Source: Ficedula albicollis
Lineage: Eukaryota; Chordata; Aves; Passeriformes; Muscicapidae
Length of the DNA: 64,000 nt
Direction of reading: 5' to 3'
NCBI RefSeq assembly: GCF_000247815.1
Contig: NC_021674.1
Span: 6,775,738-6,839,737, forward strand
Shown: positions 12,440 through 23,900 of the stretch, in pieces
How positions within the stretch are numbered: the stretch's first letter is position 1
Layout: every line of letters starts with the position of its first letter
Position numbers and translations under genes: made by a program
The notes under the pieces: model-generated
Told to the model about the DNA's origin: nothing
Database searches by the model: none
What the model saw: only the letters and a program-made list of their open reading frames with translations

Positions 12440-13041
12440 GTCAGAGTGCAAGAGGTGAAGTTTCTGCTTAAAGTGTTTTAAGCAGAAACATTTTTCTTTC
12501 TAAAGGAACAAAATGAAGTGCAAACATGTTGAGAATCCTGTATTATATGTTCTATCACACCAGTTCTCAACAGTGAATGTCCAGTGAAATAATACATTTA
12601 GGATTGAGAAAATGTGGTTTACCTGATAATCTGCTGAACCAGATGATCATTTAAACTTTCTCCTGTAGTTTAGGTTTTCACTGAGTGACTTAAGCAAGAG
12701 ATATAGTTCCTTGACAATAAATATGAATGAATCCTAGAAATACCTGGTTTTAGTCAAGTAAGTTGAGATTATAGTCATAATAATGGATGTAGAAACAAGT
12801 ATCATCTGGAAATGGAGTTTTAAATTGTGAGTGCAGTAGGGTAATGGCTGGTTTTAATTTCATTTATATATCAGTAGTTACATTTACGCCCGATCTGCTT
12901 TTTCTGGTTGTAAAGTTCTCTCTGCATAGAGTGAAACATGTTAGACTTGACCATAATTGAACGGTTGAAGCTTTGGCACTGCTCATTTTGCAGTGATGCA
13001 ATGATCTCTGTTGGTCTGACCTATTGGTAAAGATTTTTCCA
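12440..13041 (+). repeat. 602-bp tandem duplication, unit 2
   Basis: Direct copy of 11838-12439, followed without spacer by the triplicated block at 13042. Confidence 0.93.
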
Positions 13042-13570
13042 ATGTTGTCACACTGCTGTGTTACAGGATTTTCTTTATTTATGAATTGCTTGCTGCACAG
13101 CTTGATAGCACCAAGCCTGTGTTTTAAGAGAAATGGGGTGGGGGAGAGAAAACTTCAGCTAACTTTCTGTTTTGCATCTGGTCCTCCTATTGTGTGTGGA
13201 CAGGCAGAATGGTGATTTTGAAAACAATACCTTTTGATTTCAAGTCAGGGAAAGAAAAACCCCACAGGTTTTGTCATTCCGTTTTGGTCGTCCACATAAT
13301 GCAATTTTTTACAGGTTAGAGCTCACGAATGTGCTAAGAAATCACTATGGAAAAGTGATCCATTAAGGTCAGAATTCATACAAAGAGATACCAGGAGGGC
13401 AGGAAGCCCAAGTCCCCGCAGATGGCCTTCAGCTGCACCCTGGCCACCTCTCTTGTCTCAGGTGGAGGGTGTCAAGTTCTTTCTCCATCTTCTCTCCTCC
13501 TGAGAGCGGCTCTGTGCAGGGCCAGCCTTGGAAATAATTCTCCACTAGTCCCATCTGCTGGATGCCAGGA
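13042..13570 (+). repeat. Triplicated block, copy 1 (529 bp, short form)
   Basis: Starts ATGTTGTCACACTGCTGTGT. It lacks the last roughly 103 bp of copies 2 and 3 and carries several private bases (for example GCACAGC versus GCATAGC, GCGGCTC versus GCAGCTC). Confidence 0.92.
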
Positions 13571-14202
13571 ATGTTGTCACACTGCTGTGTTACAGGATTT
13601 TCTTTATTTATGAATTGCTTGCTGCATAGCTTGATAGCACCAAGCCCGTGTTTTAAGAGAAATGGGGTGGGGGAGAGAAAACTTCAGCTAACTTTCTGTT
13701 TTGCATCTGGTCCTCCTATTGTGTGTGGACAGGCAGAATGGTGATTTTGAAAACAATACCTTTTGATTTCAAGTCAGGGAAAGAAAAACCCCACAGGTTT
13801 TGTCATTCCGTTTTGGTCGTCCACATAATGCAATTTTTTACAGGTTAGAGCTCACGAATGTGCTAAGAAATCACTATGGAAAAGTGATCCATTAAGGTCA
13901 GAATTCATACAAAGAGATACCAGGAGGGCAGGAAGCCCAAGTCCCCGCAGATGGCCTTCAGCTGCACCCTGGCCACCTCTCTTGTCTCAGGTGGAGGGTG
14001 TCAAGTTCCTTCTCCATCTTCTCTCCTCCTGAGAGCAGCTCTGTGCAGGGCCAGCCTTGTAAATAATTCTCCACTAGTCCCATCTGCTGGATGCCAGGAA
14101 GAATTGCCTGCTGGAAAGAGGGAAAGCATCCTACCTCAGCCTTTAAATATCAGCTGGGTGCAGTGTTCCGCCAGATGTACGTCTGCTTGTGAAAAATATG
14201 TG
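13571..14202 (+). repeat. Triplicated block, copy 2 (632 bp)
   Basis: Same block with the extra 3' segment (GAATTGCCTGCTGGAAAGAG to GAAAAATATGTG). Near-identical to copy 3. Confidence 0.92.
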
Positions 14203-14834
14203 GTGTCGCCACACTGCTGTGTTACAGGATTTTCTTTATTTATGAATTGCTTGCTGCATAGCTTGATAGCACCAAGCCCGTGTTTTAAGAGAAATGGGGT
14301 GGGGGAGAGAAAACTTCAGCTAACTTTCTGTTTTGCATCTGGTCCTCCTATTGTGTGTGGACAGGCAGAATGGTGATTTTGAAAACAATACCTTTTGATT
14401 TCAAGTCAGGGAAAGAAAAACCCCACAGGTTTTGTCATTCCGTTTTGGTCGTCCACATAATGCAATTTTTTACAGGTTAGAGCTCACGAATGTGCTAAGA
14501 AATCACTATGGAAAAGTGATCCATTAAGGTCAGAATTCATACAAAGAGATACCAGGAGGGCAGGAAGCCCAAGTCCCCGCAGATGGCCTTCAGCTGCACC
14601 CTGGCCACCTCTCTTGTCTCAGGTGGAGGGTGTCAAGTTCCTTCTCCATCTTCTCTCCTCCTGAGAGCAGCTCTGTGCAGGGCCAGCCTTGTAAATAATT
14701 CTCCACTAGTCCCATCTGCTGGATGCCAGGAAGAATTGCCTGCTGGAAAGAGGGAAAGCATCCTACCTCAGCCTTTAAATATCAGCTGGGTGCAGTGTTC
14801 CGCCAGATGTACGTCTGCTTGTGAAAAATATGTG
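14203..14834 (+). repeat. Triplicated block, copy 3 (632 bp)
   Basis: Near-identical to copy 2; differs at the start (GTGTCGCCACACTG versus ATGTTGTCACACTG). Open frames of up to 141 codons in these copies repeat with the block and have no coding support. Confidence 0.92.
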
Positions 14835-15981
14835 CTCTCTCTGTTTTCCTTCCATCCACCTAATCACATTTGGACCACTGCTATTCCCATCACCAGGTGT
14901 TAAGTAAAAGCAAGGTGACCAATACAAGGAACTTTTGCTGTGTCGCTAAATCAGAAGCTGTAATCAGAAAACCCAGCAGCCAGCAAAGATCACAGCAAAA
15001 CTATATGTGCATCATTATCAAGACATTTCCAGGCGTGGGTATGAATTTCCCTTCTCACAATGTATATGCTCAGCAGTCAACTTTTCAAATACCTCGTTAA
15101 GGCTGGTACTCAGCTGTTCTTGTGGTGCTGCAAAGCAGGGAGCGTGGCCACGGCATCCAATCCTGCATGCAGCTCTGCAGCCTCTCACATTGTTATGGAT
15201 CTAAGAGAGCCTTTTCCACCCTGAAAATAGAGAATTCCTGATATATTTCTAATCAGGGCAAGCAAAGTTTAAGAGACCCATAGATATTTTTAAGGGTGTT
15301 ACCCATTCATCAGTGGTTATTTGCTGTTGGGTGCCTGCCTTCCAAAAGGGAGCTGGACGGTAGAAAAGGGTGAAAAACTGGGAATTAATGTGAATGTAAA
15401 AAGGGGGGGAATTAATTCAGTCCTAGCAATCTTGGTTTGGTTTGATGTGCTCTCTTCATTACAGCCATTTGTGATGCATTTTTATACTTTACACTAAGTG
15501 GCATTGTGGCTTTTGTTTTAGAATTCAAATCAGTTGATTCTTACCTTCCATAGGCATTGAAGTAAGTTCTGCAAGTCAGAAACAAAGCCACTTCCAGGAT
15601 CCTGCTGAAATATTACTGGAGGAAAATAATCCTATCCTTTATAAAGACCTCTTTATAAAATACATAGAAGTTCAAGAAACAATTGCATTTATTGTAGACT
15701 GTGTTTAGGGAAACATCCTTTTATTTGGTATTGTTATTTTCAGTGAGCTGATTGAGATAAAATTAATAATCCTCATCCTAAGATATAAAAGCATGACTGG
15801 TTTAAATGGACTGGTCCTGCTGGCAGTTTTTTTGGCTTACCCTTACATCTCTCCTTTTTTATCGCAGCACTTAGCTGTAAATTAGCATTTTGTGCTAAAT
15901 TGGTTACAATTAATATTGCACTGCTCCAATTACCAATAAAAAGATGTATAATAAATAATTTTTATGTGTTTTTCTCAATAG

Positions 15982-16044
15982 GTGGTAATGGCGCAGCGGA
16001 TAAGCAAAACACCGATGAAAGTAAGACCCAGAGCCAAGAAGCAG
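15982..16044 (+). CDS. Internal coding exon, phase 1-1, 21 codons
   Basis: The acceptor is TTTTTCTCAATAG and the donor is GCAG|GTTTGT. In phase 1 the 63-nt exon reads NGAADKQNTDESKTQSQEA after a shared Gly codon, which is polar, with a Lys/Asp/Gln/Ser/Thr bias like its neighbours. A second frame is also open but would give a very basic peptide; the third is closed by TAA near the start. Phase 1 is chosen because flanking exons 31-99 and 18818-18883 fit only phase 1 in practice. The donor is weaker than average (T at +4 and +5), which fits a cassette exon that may be skipped. No domain or catalytic motif is present and I do not recognise the protein. Confidence 0.72.
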
Positions 16045-18817
16045 GTTTGTGCCCAACTCCTTAAGGCCTGTCTTAGTTTTTATCCACTTTGGTGAACAAT
16101 AACCTTAGTTGGTGTTTTGGAGGGGAGTGTTTGTTCATTTTCACCAGATTAGCTCAGGTCTTGAGCAGTTCTCCCATTAGAGCCCGAATCTTCATTCATT
16201 ATGAATGAATGTGCTGCAGTGCAGGAATGCAGACCCCTCTCCAGCTTACCAGCTCTACGTTCTTCTCCCTTTAAGGTGCCTAATCTAGCTAATCCTCTCA
16301 CAAGAAATATATATTTTTTCCCCTCTGCACAGGATAGGAATGAGGGAATGAAATTTGGGGAAGGAGAAAGCAAGCAGCAGGCTCCTTCTGATGAAAACTC
16401 AACTCCTGAATATTTTTAAAGAGTATTTTCAAGTTTTAAAAATTGTCTATGCAAGTCACAGTGGTTATGAACATTTAAATCCATGGGAAAATATTGCATA
16501 TGCTGTGAGTGAATGTCAGAGTTCACAAGTGGTGGGTTTTGCAGGTGACATAAATTATAGTGAGTTCAATATGTTGGAATACGGTGTCACTCCATGCTCA
16601 TAGGAGATTTTTTTTCTCTTTATGGTTGTATTTTTCATGCTGCACAACTCTGTTCCTTGCAAGAGACAGCTAGAATGAATTAGCTACCAAAAGACCTGAA
16701 GTGGCAATCAAAATGTCTGTCTATTCTCTTATTTCTTAAGCATTTCTTTAACTGTAGTATTACATGTAGCACACTGCTTTTCTCAGTTGGTTAGGATTTT
16801 TTTTCCTATTGTAATGCAGAATGTTCCCTGAACGTATTTAAACCAGAAAGAGTAAAAGGGTTTTCTTTGGAATTTCTTGAGCTGAAGGTGGCCAGTCAGC
16901 AAACACAGCAGATAAATTTGGAAGGCCTGGATTCCTGACTTACCTGATTTGTTCCTGTATTATGGTAATGAGAAGTCCATTGAATGAGGGTCTTCTTTTC
17001 ATCCTGTGCCTTGGCCACTGTGTAGGTAGAAGGGCAGCTTTTCTCCCTGCCTTCCACCTGTCGTTGCTCTGCAACTGAGTGTTAACATCTGATATTGCCT
17101 GTACCTGCTTGAAGTCCTTCTGTGTTTCATGTCCTTTTTGTCACCTCTTCAGTATGTCCCAATGTGGTGCAAGCAGTGGGAGGTGAAGGCAGAAGAAAAC
17201 AGTTTTACAGATAAAATAGATTCCCATGGACCTCAGCAAACTTTATCCTCCCCAAGATAAGTGCATGGTGGTGTTTTATAAGTGCTGGAGGGCAACCAGT
17301 TATCCTTCCCTGGTTTTTTTCACTTTCATGATAGTTGTACTTTAAACAGGTTAAGGGGACCAGGGGGAAGAATGAGTTATTCTGTGTGAATCGAGATTCT
17401 GTTTTGAATCTCAGACTAGACCGGAGCATATCTTTTTCTAAGCAATTTTGTGCTTATAACTTTACCAAGTACTGCTTGACTGCTAGCTCACCTAAGAACT
17501 GATACTGCCTGGAGCTCCTGGCTCCACTTGCAGAGGTTCCTCTTAAACCTGACTATAGCATCTGCAGATGCCAAATACAGCCCACTGTGCTTGTCACTGA
17601 TAGTCACTGATGGGGTGAGTATTTCAGTTTGATTGAATATAATACTCCTTTTTTTCCCCAAGAGAATTAAGGAATATTTACCTGTTGAAACTACTACTTT
17701 GCTGCTGTAGGTGTTTTAAATACACTGTGCTTTTCCCAAAACTGTTTGTTATGACTTGTTGCAATATGAGCTGTCAGAGCAGGTTTATCAGAGCCATGAT
17801 ATCCATTCTTTTGATATCTTGTGTTGGTACTCATGTTTCATTATTCTCGTGAAGAATGTCAAAGAAAAGATCCAGACATTTGAGAAATTTGTGTATTCTC
17901 ATTATAGTGAAAAATATCATTATATTATAGAGAAAACTATATATGATAAAGAAAACTGTAGTAGTGGAAAAAAACTAATAGTCTGAGAAGACTGAAAATG
18001 TTCAACTGTGTGGGTTTTTTTTAAAGTCTGGCTTCCAGTCTGTCACCAATGAGCTTCACAGTTAACACATGGAAAAACAACATGGCAGGTGGTTCTGAGC
18101 TCTTGATTCAATCCAGTTAAAAGTGCTACATGACTATATAAGGAAAAAAAAATTCTCTGAATCATCAACAAATCTTTTGGAAGAAATTAAAGTCTAGAAA
18201 TTAAAACAAAAGCTTATATAGATTTTAGAACTTAAAATTAGCAAGAAAGATCAACAGTGAAAGTGAAAACATTTTTTTAAGTTCAGGCACCAGTTGTATC
18301 TATTAACTGCAGTAGTTCTACCTGTGTGCTCTACTATTAAAAAACTCCAAGCTGCAGATTTTTCAGGACTTTTTCATTTCAGGCCTGATTCCTGAAAGCT
18401 TCTATTTTCAGGAAAGCATTTGCATCTAGTAATTTGGATTCCAGTGGGATTCATGGACATGATTCAAGTTAAGAATGACTTAATTGTTTTTTCTCTAAAT
18501 ATATGGATTGAATGAAAAAAAGAAATCTCAGAGCAAGTAGAACACCAGCCTACCCATGAAAGCAATAGCTGTTCCTCTCTCTTTATTATGAGAAATTGAA
18601 ATACAGATTTGATCTGGCTGTATTGGAATGTTTACATCTTGCTTAGGAAAGATGATCAGACCAGTAATAGCCAGTGAATGGATGGAAGCCCAGTAAATGA
18701 AATTCAGGTCCAATATCTATTCTCAGTAAGGTGTAACACTTTTTTTTTTTCAGTAAAGTGGTTCAGCAGTTTTCTATTTAATGAATAGCTTCTCTTTCAT
18801 TTCCTTTGCTCTTATAG
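16045..18817 (+). other. Intron, 2.8 kb, no notable content
   Basis: AT-rich unique-looking sequence. No interspersed repeat, RNA gene or convincing extra exon is seen. A coding-like stretch near 16333-16419 is out of phase with the gene (see rejected items). Confidence 0.6.
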
Positions 18818-18883
18818 GTGAAACAAAACCTTCAGCTGTAGCCAGCCTATCATCAGAAGACACTGAGCTGAGTGAGAATAAAG
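18818..18883 (+). CDS. Internal coding exon, phase 1-1, 22 codons
   Basis: A long pyrimidine-rich tract (TTCTCTTTCATTTCCTTTGCTCTTATAG) precedes the exon and the donor is AAAG|GTACAG. Only phase 1 is open: frame 0 meets TAG and the remaining frame starts with TGA. The peptide contains SSEDTELSENK after a Lys/Pro/Ser-rich start. SSEDTE looks like a casein-kinase-2-type acidic Ser context, which is inference from composition only. The 66-nt length keeps frame when skipped. The upstream intron is 2.8 kb and the downstream 9.3 kb. Confidence 0.82.
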
Positions 18884-19991
18884 GTACAGATTGGAAATTA
18901 TGTTTTGAAATATCCCATCCCAAGAGGACATTTCATGAAACTGTTTTTTCCTTTGTCTGGAAATAGCCAAAATCACAGTTAAACAATACAGAAATAGGTA
19001 AAGGCTTGGATTTTCATTTGCAAATGTCTTTGTAATGAAGTACTTGGAAGCAACTGTTGTGCTGGTAGGAGAGGTGCCACAAATTCTTAAGTCCTCTTGT
19101 TATGGAGTTAATACTACAATATCATACGTGACATATCCAAAATAAGCCCAAAGCTATAGTTAAGCATGCACATCCATCTCAGCAATATCAGCTCCCTGCT
19201 CAGTGCTCTCCTGATGCAGGAAAAGAAAAACACAATAGCTATAAACACATCAGGAGGAGACAGGAGGAGATGAAGTCATGATAGAGAGGCAGAAAGTAAT
19301 GTTTATCTTGTGCAGACTGTGTTGGGCACTCAGATCATTTAGTTTGTAATAAATATTTTAAAGTGTCACAGGGTCAAATGACAGGGAGTTTAGGAAACAA
19401 GAGAGATTATCTAATTTAAATGTTTCAAGCTGAGATTTTTCCTGTGGAGTTGTTGGTTTACCAACAGATAGGAACCAGTGCACAGCTGTATTGTTTTTGA
19501 TATTCCTGTGATAATCATGCTATTAGTTGCTTGTCCTGGTCTACATTTTTTAGCATTTTTGTGGGGTACATGAGGAAGAAATCTGGGTGATATACAAAAT
19601 GTTTGCTACTGGTGATAATCCAGGAGTTATGTTATCTATAATAAATACAATCCATCAGTTAGGCCTTCAAGAAAGACTAATAGAAAATTTTCATGCATTT
19701 TACTGAGATAACATAATTATTAACATCCATTAAGTTATTTATTTTAAAAGATTTAATGTTTAATTCAGCATTGCTACTTGACTCTCTTTTCATTTTTCTA
19801 GATAAGTGTGACAGGGTGTGAGATCCTTCCTTTTTGTTCCAAAGCCATATCCTGGACAGCCCACATACTTACCTGATTATGAGTTCAAAGCCTTGTGCAG
19901 GTTGATTTAAGAGCTCTTCTAACAGATTGATTGATACTGCAAAGAAAAAGAAACCACAAACCTTTGCTGGAGCACTGGCTTTTGCCAGTGC

Positions 19992-20064
19992 CACAAATTG
20001 AAGTTGCAGCAAGGGTAGTGGAATTTGATACATCACAAATTGAAGTTGCAGCAAGGGTAGTGGA
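19992..20064 (+). repeat. 42-bp tandem duplication
   Basis: CACAAATTGAAGTTGCAGCA occurs at 19992 and 20034; 31 bp of the second unit are retained. Confidence 0.85.
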
Positions 20065-20767
20065 AGGCAGAAACAGTGATGGATTCAATCCCAGTGTGGT
20101 TGGTGATTGCCTGTCATTAATATCTCCTGTTTTGATGACATTTGGCCTGTTTATGTATTCTGTGTCTGGAAGATTCCCCATTTTGTGTGTTTTGCAATGT
20201 GAGGGTCACAGTGAAGCTTTGGGTTTGGATTTTCCTTTTCTGTCTGCAGTCAGCGATGATCCTGACTTGAGTGCTTGTTCCTAACTAGAAAGATGACTGT
20301 CTTCTGATATGCTTCCCAGTGTGTAAGCCCCCCAGGTTTTTATGCCATTGCATTACAAGTCTCTTCTCGGGAAAGAAATCATCTTTGTGTGAGAAGTCTC
20401 ACTTTCCATATGACATATTAAGAGTGTATATAGTGTTTCCTCCTCTTCTCTTGTGAGGCTGATGGAAGAGATAGTGCCCTGAGAGATCCAAAGTGCATTA
20501 TCTCTTCAATGTCCTACCTCTCCTTATAAGAAAGATGGGTAGGGAAAAAAGAATGAGACAAACTCTCCTCCATAGATTTTGTTTGTAAAACTGTACAAGT
20601 TTAAAAAATAAATAGATAAATAAAAAGAGGAAAAAAAAAGACCATGTTTTCCTATTTGCTTGCTAGTTTTTTTAATGGAAACAAGAATTTCGAACAGCAA
20701 GGCAACCATGGACTAGACCATGGTTTTAATCCTTATTTCCATTGGTAGACTTTCAGCTTTGCAGATT

Positions 20768-20968
20768 TTTACTGTGAGGGTGCTGAGGCACTGGCAGAGG
20801 TTGTGCAGAGAAGCTGTGGTTGCCCCATCCCTGGAAGTGTTCAAGGCCAGGTTGGATGGGGCTTTGAGCAGCCTGCTCTAGTGGAAGGTGTCCCTGCTGG
20901 GGGGTTGGAATGAAATGATCTTCAAGATCCCTTCCAACCCAAACCACTCTGTGATTCTTCGATGTTTC
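20768..20968 (+). mobile_element. CR1 LINE 3' fragment, + orientation
   Basis: CATCCCTGGAAGTGTTCAAG, a GGTTGGATGGGGCTTTGAGC segment, a GATCTTCAAGATCCCTTCCA segment and a final CTGTGATTCTTCGATG follow the avian CR1 3' consensus. Confidence 0.92.
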
Positions 20969-23900
20969 TATAATTTCAGATTTTGAATTTATTTTTAAAT
21001 AAATTCTACTGTTATAAAAAAAAAGTGCTGCTTCTTGAGAAATGGCATTTTTACAAAACCCTAGCATTTCTGAAAACACCTGATGCTCTTGAAATAAATT
21101 CCAGCTTTCAAATTGTTTGCCCATTGAGTTAACACAGCTAAAACCTCCAGGTTCTGGAACATACTCGTTTCTCTAGTTTATCTTCAACTAAATGAGCAGG
21201 ACATAAAGCATTTAGAGAAGTTGTGTTTTCCCAGTCCTTCCACCTAATTACTGTAAAAGATTTATGGCAAAATAAGCCTAGCTGCACATTCCCAAAATGC
21301 ATAGTTTAAACCACTGTTTCCTGCTATGAAAGTTTAGGTCTTTCAAATCCCAGCTCACTTGTGAGTGCACCAAAACAAGTATTTTGAGTCCAATTAGAGT
21401 TGACCAGCAGTTTTTCTGGGTTTTTTGGGTTTTTTTTCCTTCCTCATATTTCTGGGATTAGAATATAGCAAACACATTGACATAGTTATTGCTCTAAAAT
21501 ATGGTGATATTCAAAACAGAGCACATGCATCACTGTACTATGAAGATCTAGTATTTTTGTTGTGAGTCCTGTTTATAATTTTTTTAAAGAAAAAGAGGGA
21601 GGATGAAAGGGATTTTCGTGATTAGAGTGTGGGGCAGTGCAGGAATTACATTTTGAGGGGCTTCAGTTAAAATGAAAACCTCCTGTGAGACTGCAAATTT
21701 CACATTAATCTAAAAGTATATATCTTCTGTTACTATAGGAGAGATACTGTCCAGGAATAAAAGTCCACACAAACCCAGTTTGCAAATGGACTCTGAGCAA
21801 ACTAATTTTTTGAGTGTTCATATATCTACATAAAAGAAAAAAAAAGGGGAGAGAACAGTCATATTTCAAGAATATCAGGATTTTCAATGCAACAATGTAG
21901 AGGTATCCTCTTATTCCAGTCTGCGCTAAGTTTCTCTTTCCACTGTCTGCAAAGAGCTCTTGCAATTTTACCCTTAAAAACTTGCATGCTTAACTGTGAT
22001 CTTTTGGGGGAGAGCTGACATCTCCAGGCAGCACCTTTGCAAATGCTTCCTTATTGTGCATATGGAAGTAGGTCCTTTATATACAGCTAATTTCAAGTGA
22101 GAGATGTTTCTTTCTATGAGGTGTAAGGGCAGAACAAAGTGATTAAAGTCATTAATGTTTATGCAGCAGATAAAGGGCGTATCAAGCAGGCTGCACTCAG
22201 TCTGGTATGTCTGTCTGTACAAGACTGTGCTGGGGGTACAAACTTACTTTAAACCATGTAGTATGTAGAGATTGGATTGAACCTGTGCTTATTTTTTGTT
22301 AAAGAGAGTATGTGTACATGCACGTGTGTGTGACAGAGAGTGTTCTGCATCTTCATCTCAGCTGCCTTTTCTACCAATTACTATTTAACTCAATTTAATG
22401 GTTAGACTTTTCTGGCAGGAAAAATGTAAAAAGGAACTGGATTTAGTACAGGTGAAGCATAGCTCCCTACGATGCAAAGTTTCTGTGCACAATACGTTGA
22501 TTATAATTCATTAGCACTTAATAAGAAGTGAATTTTCATTTGAAGGTCAGCTAAATTAAATCATATACCAGTTGGTTTTTAAAATAGTGATTGATTAATT
22601 ACTTCCAGGTGTTCACCAAAGTCTGGGTTTCTGTGGGAGCGCCATTGAAAACAAGTCAGTTTTTCTGCGTTCTCTGAAACTAAGTCAAATTCAGTTGGCT
22701 GGAGGGTTTGTGTTTTCAGAAACAGAATTAGTATATGACTTGGCTAGGGGTTAAGACCTAAAAATTTTCTTTGGGCAACCCAGAAGCTGGTAAGTATCTT
22801 GCCTGTAAAATGTAATGGATATAAATTCCTCTTTGGCCAGCTGTAGCTCTCAGTATGGAAAAAATCTTGATGTCCTAAAGACATAAACGATTGAGAAGGG
22901 ATAAAGTGAAAGACAGAGCATTTCAAATGCAGGGGAGCTGTGCAAATTGACATAAATTAGTCATTGGTAAGCGTGTGAAAAAGATTGACTGAAAGGCCAA
23001 TATGTTCAGAAAGAGGTGTTTAAAATCAGCTCTTAGGTATATATTAAGACATCTAAATGACTGACCTGATTTTGAGAAGTGCCGAGCACTCAGCAGCTAC
23101 CTATGAAATGTTTTTACTTCACCCTTGGGCTATGATTAGACCTAAAATTTCAGCCTGGAAAATTTCAATTATAGGTAACTGAAAAAGAACCTTTTTAAAT
23201 GGAAGAGTTTCAACCCCCTCAGCCATACCTGTGGCTTTGCATGCCTACTCAAGTGATAACGTTTTTCTGTCCCTTGGTTGAAAGGATTCCTGTGAAAGCA
23301 AAGTGGCTAAAACAAGCTAATTTGAGGGGCTTGGGGTTTTTAACCAGGGATGTCAGCACCACCACCCAACCAGCCACTTATTCTCTTAAAAACTTCCACA
23401 AGGTTCACTTCGAGCTGTTTGTAATGTGGGTTATTCACTTCTTCACATTTAATCTGACCTGAGTTGTGCATCCAGATGGGTCCAGCCCCTGAACTATTCC
23501 AGAGGTATTTCTGCTCTACCCTTCACCAGAACTGGCATCTGCAACAGTGAACACTAATCCACTTACTGGTTTATTTAAATCCTCCTCATTTTTAATATTG
23601 GCTGACCAGGAGCCATTCAGCTGTGCTCCCATCAGTCCAGTGAGATCCTGCTCTTTCATCTCCTCCCTCCAGTCCTTTCTTCTGGACCAAGGCTCCAACC
23701 AAGGCAATCAGGTTTTTCTCAGCTTTTTAATTTCCCAGAGCCTTGTACAAGAGGTCCTGCCCTTTATGTCAGGAGAAGGATGCTCACAGTTTTGATACCA
23801 GCTGCACCTGGAATTTCTCAGGTGGACAGAAGGTGAGATGCCTTTCTGTCAGCTTGAAGCACAAACAGGTGGAAGAAGTATTTGGTGGATTCCACCTGCA

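Noticed and set aside
13951..14376. 141-codon open frame and its copies
   Set aside because: It repeats with the tandemly duplicated block, crosses a unit junction and has no coding signature.
16333..16419. Coding-like stretch ending in a stop (contains GEGESKQQAPSDENSTPEYF) after a good acceptor
   Set aside because: It is open only in phase 0, whereas the preceding exon ends in phase 1, which gives an immediate TAG. It could matter only if an unseen exon supplies another phase.
19802..19820. Strong acceptor (CTCTTTTCATTTTTCTAG) followed by DKCDRV and a stop
   Set aside because: No in-phase donor and only a few codons; possibly a decayed exon, not supportable.
20250..20270. Possible 21-nt phase 1-1 exon (VSDDPDL) after a very good acceptor
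   Set aside because: Donor GA|GTGCTT is very weak and the length is too small to separate from chance.
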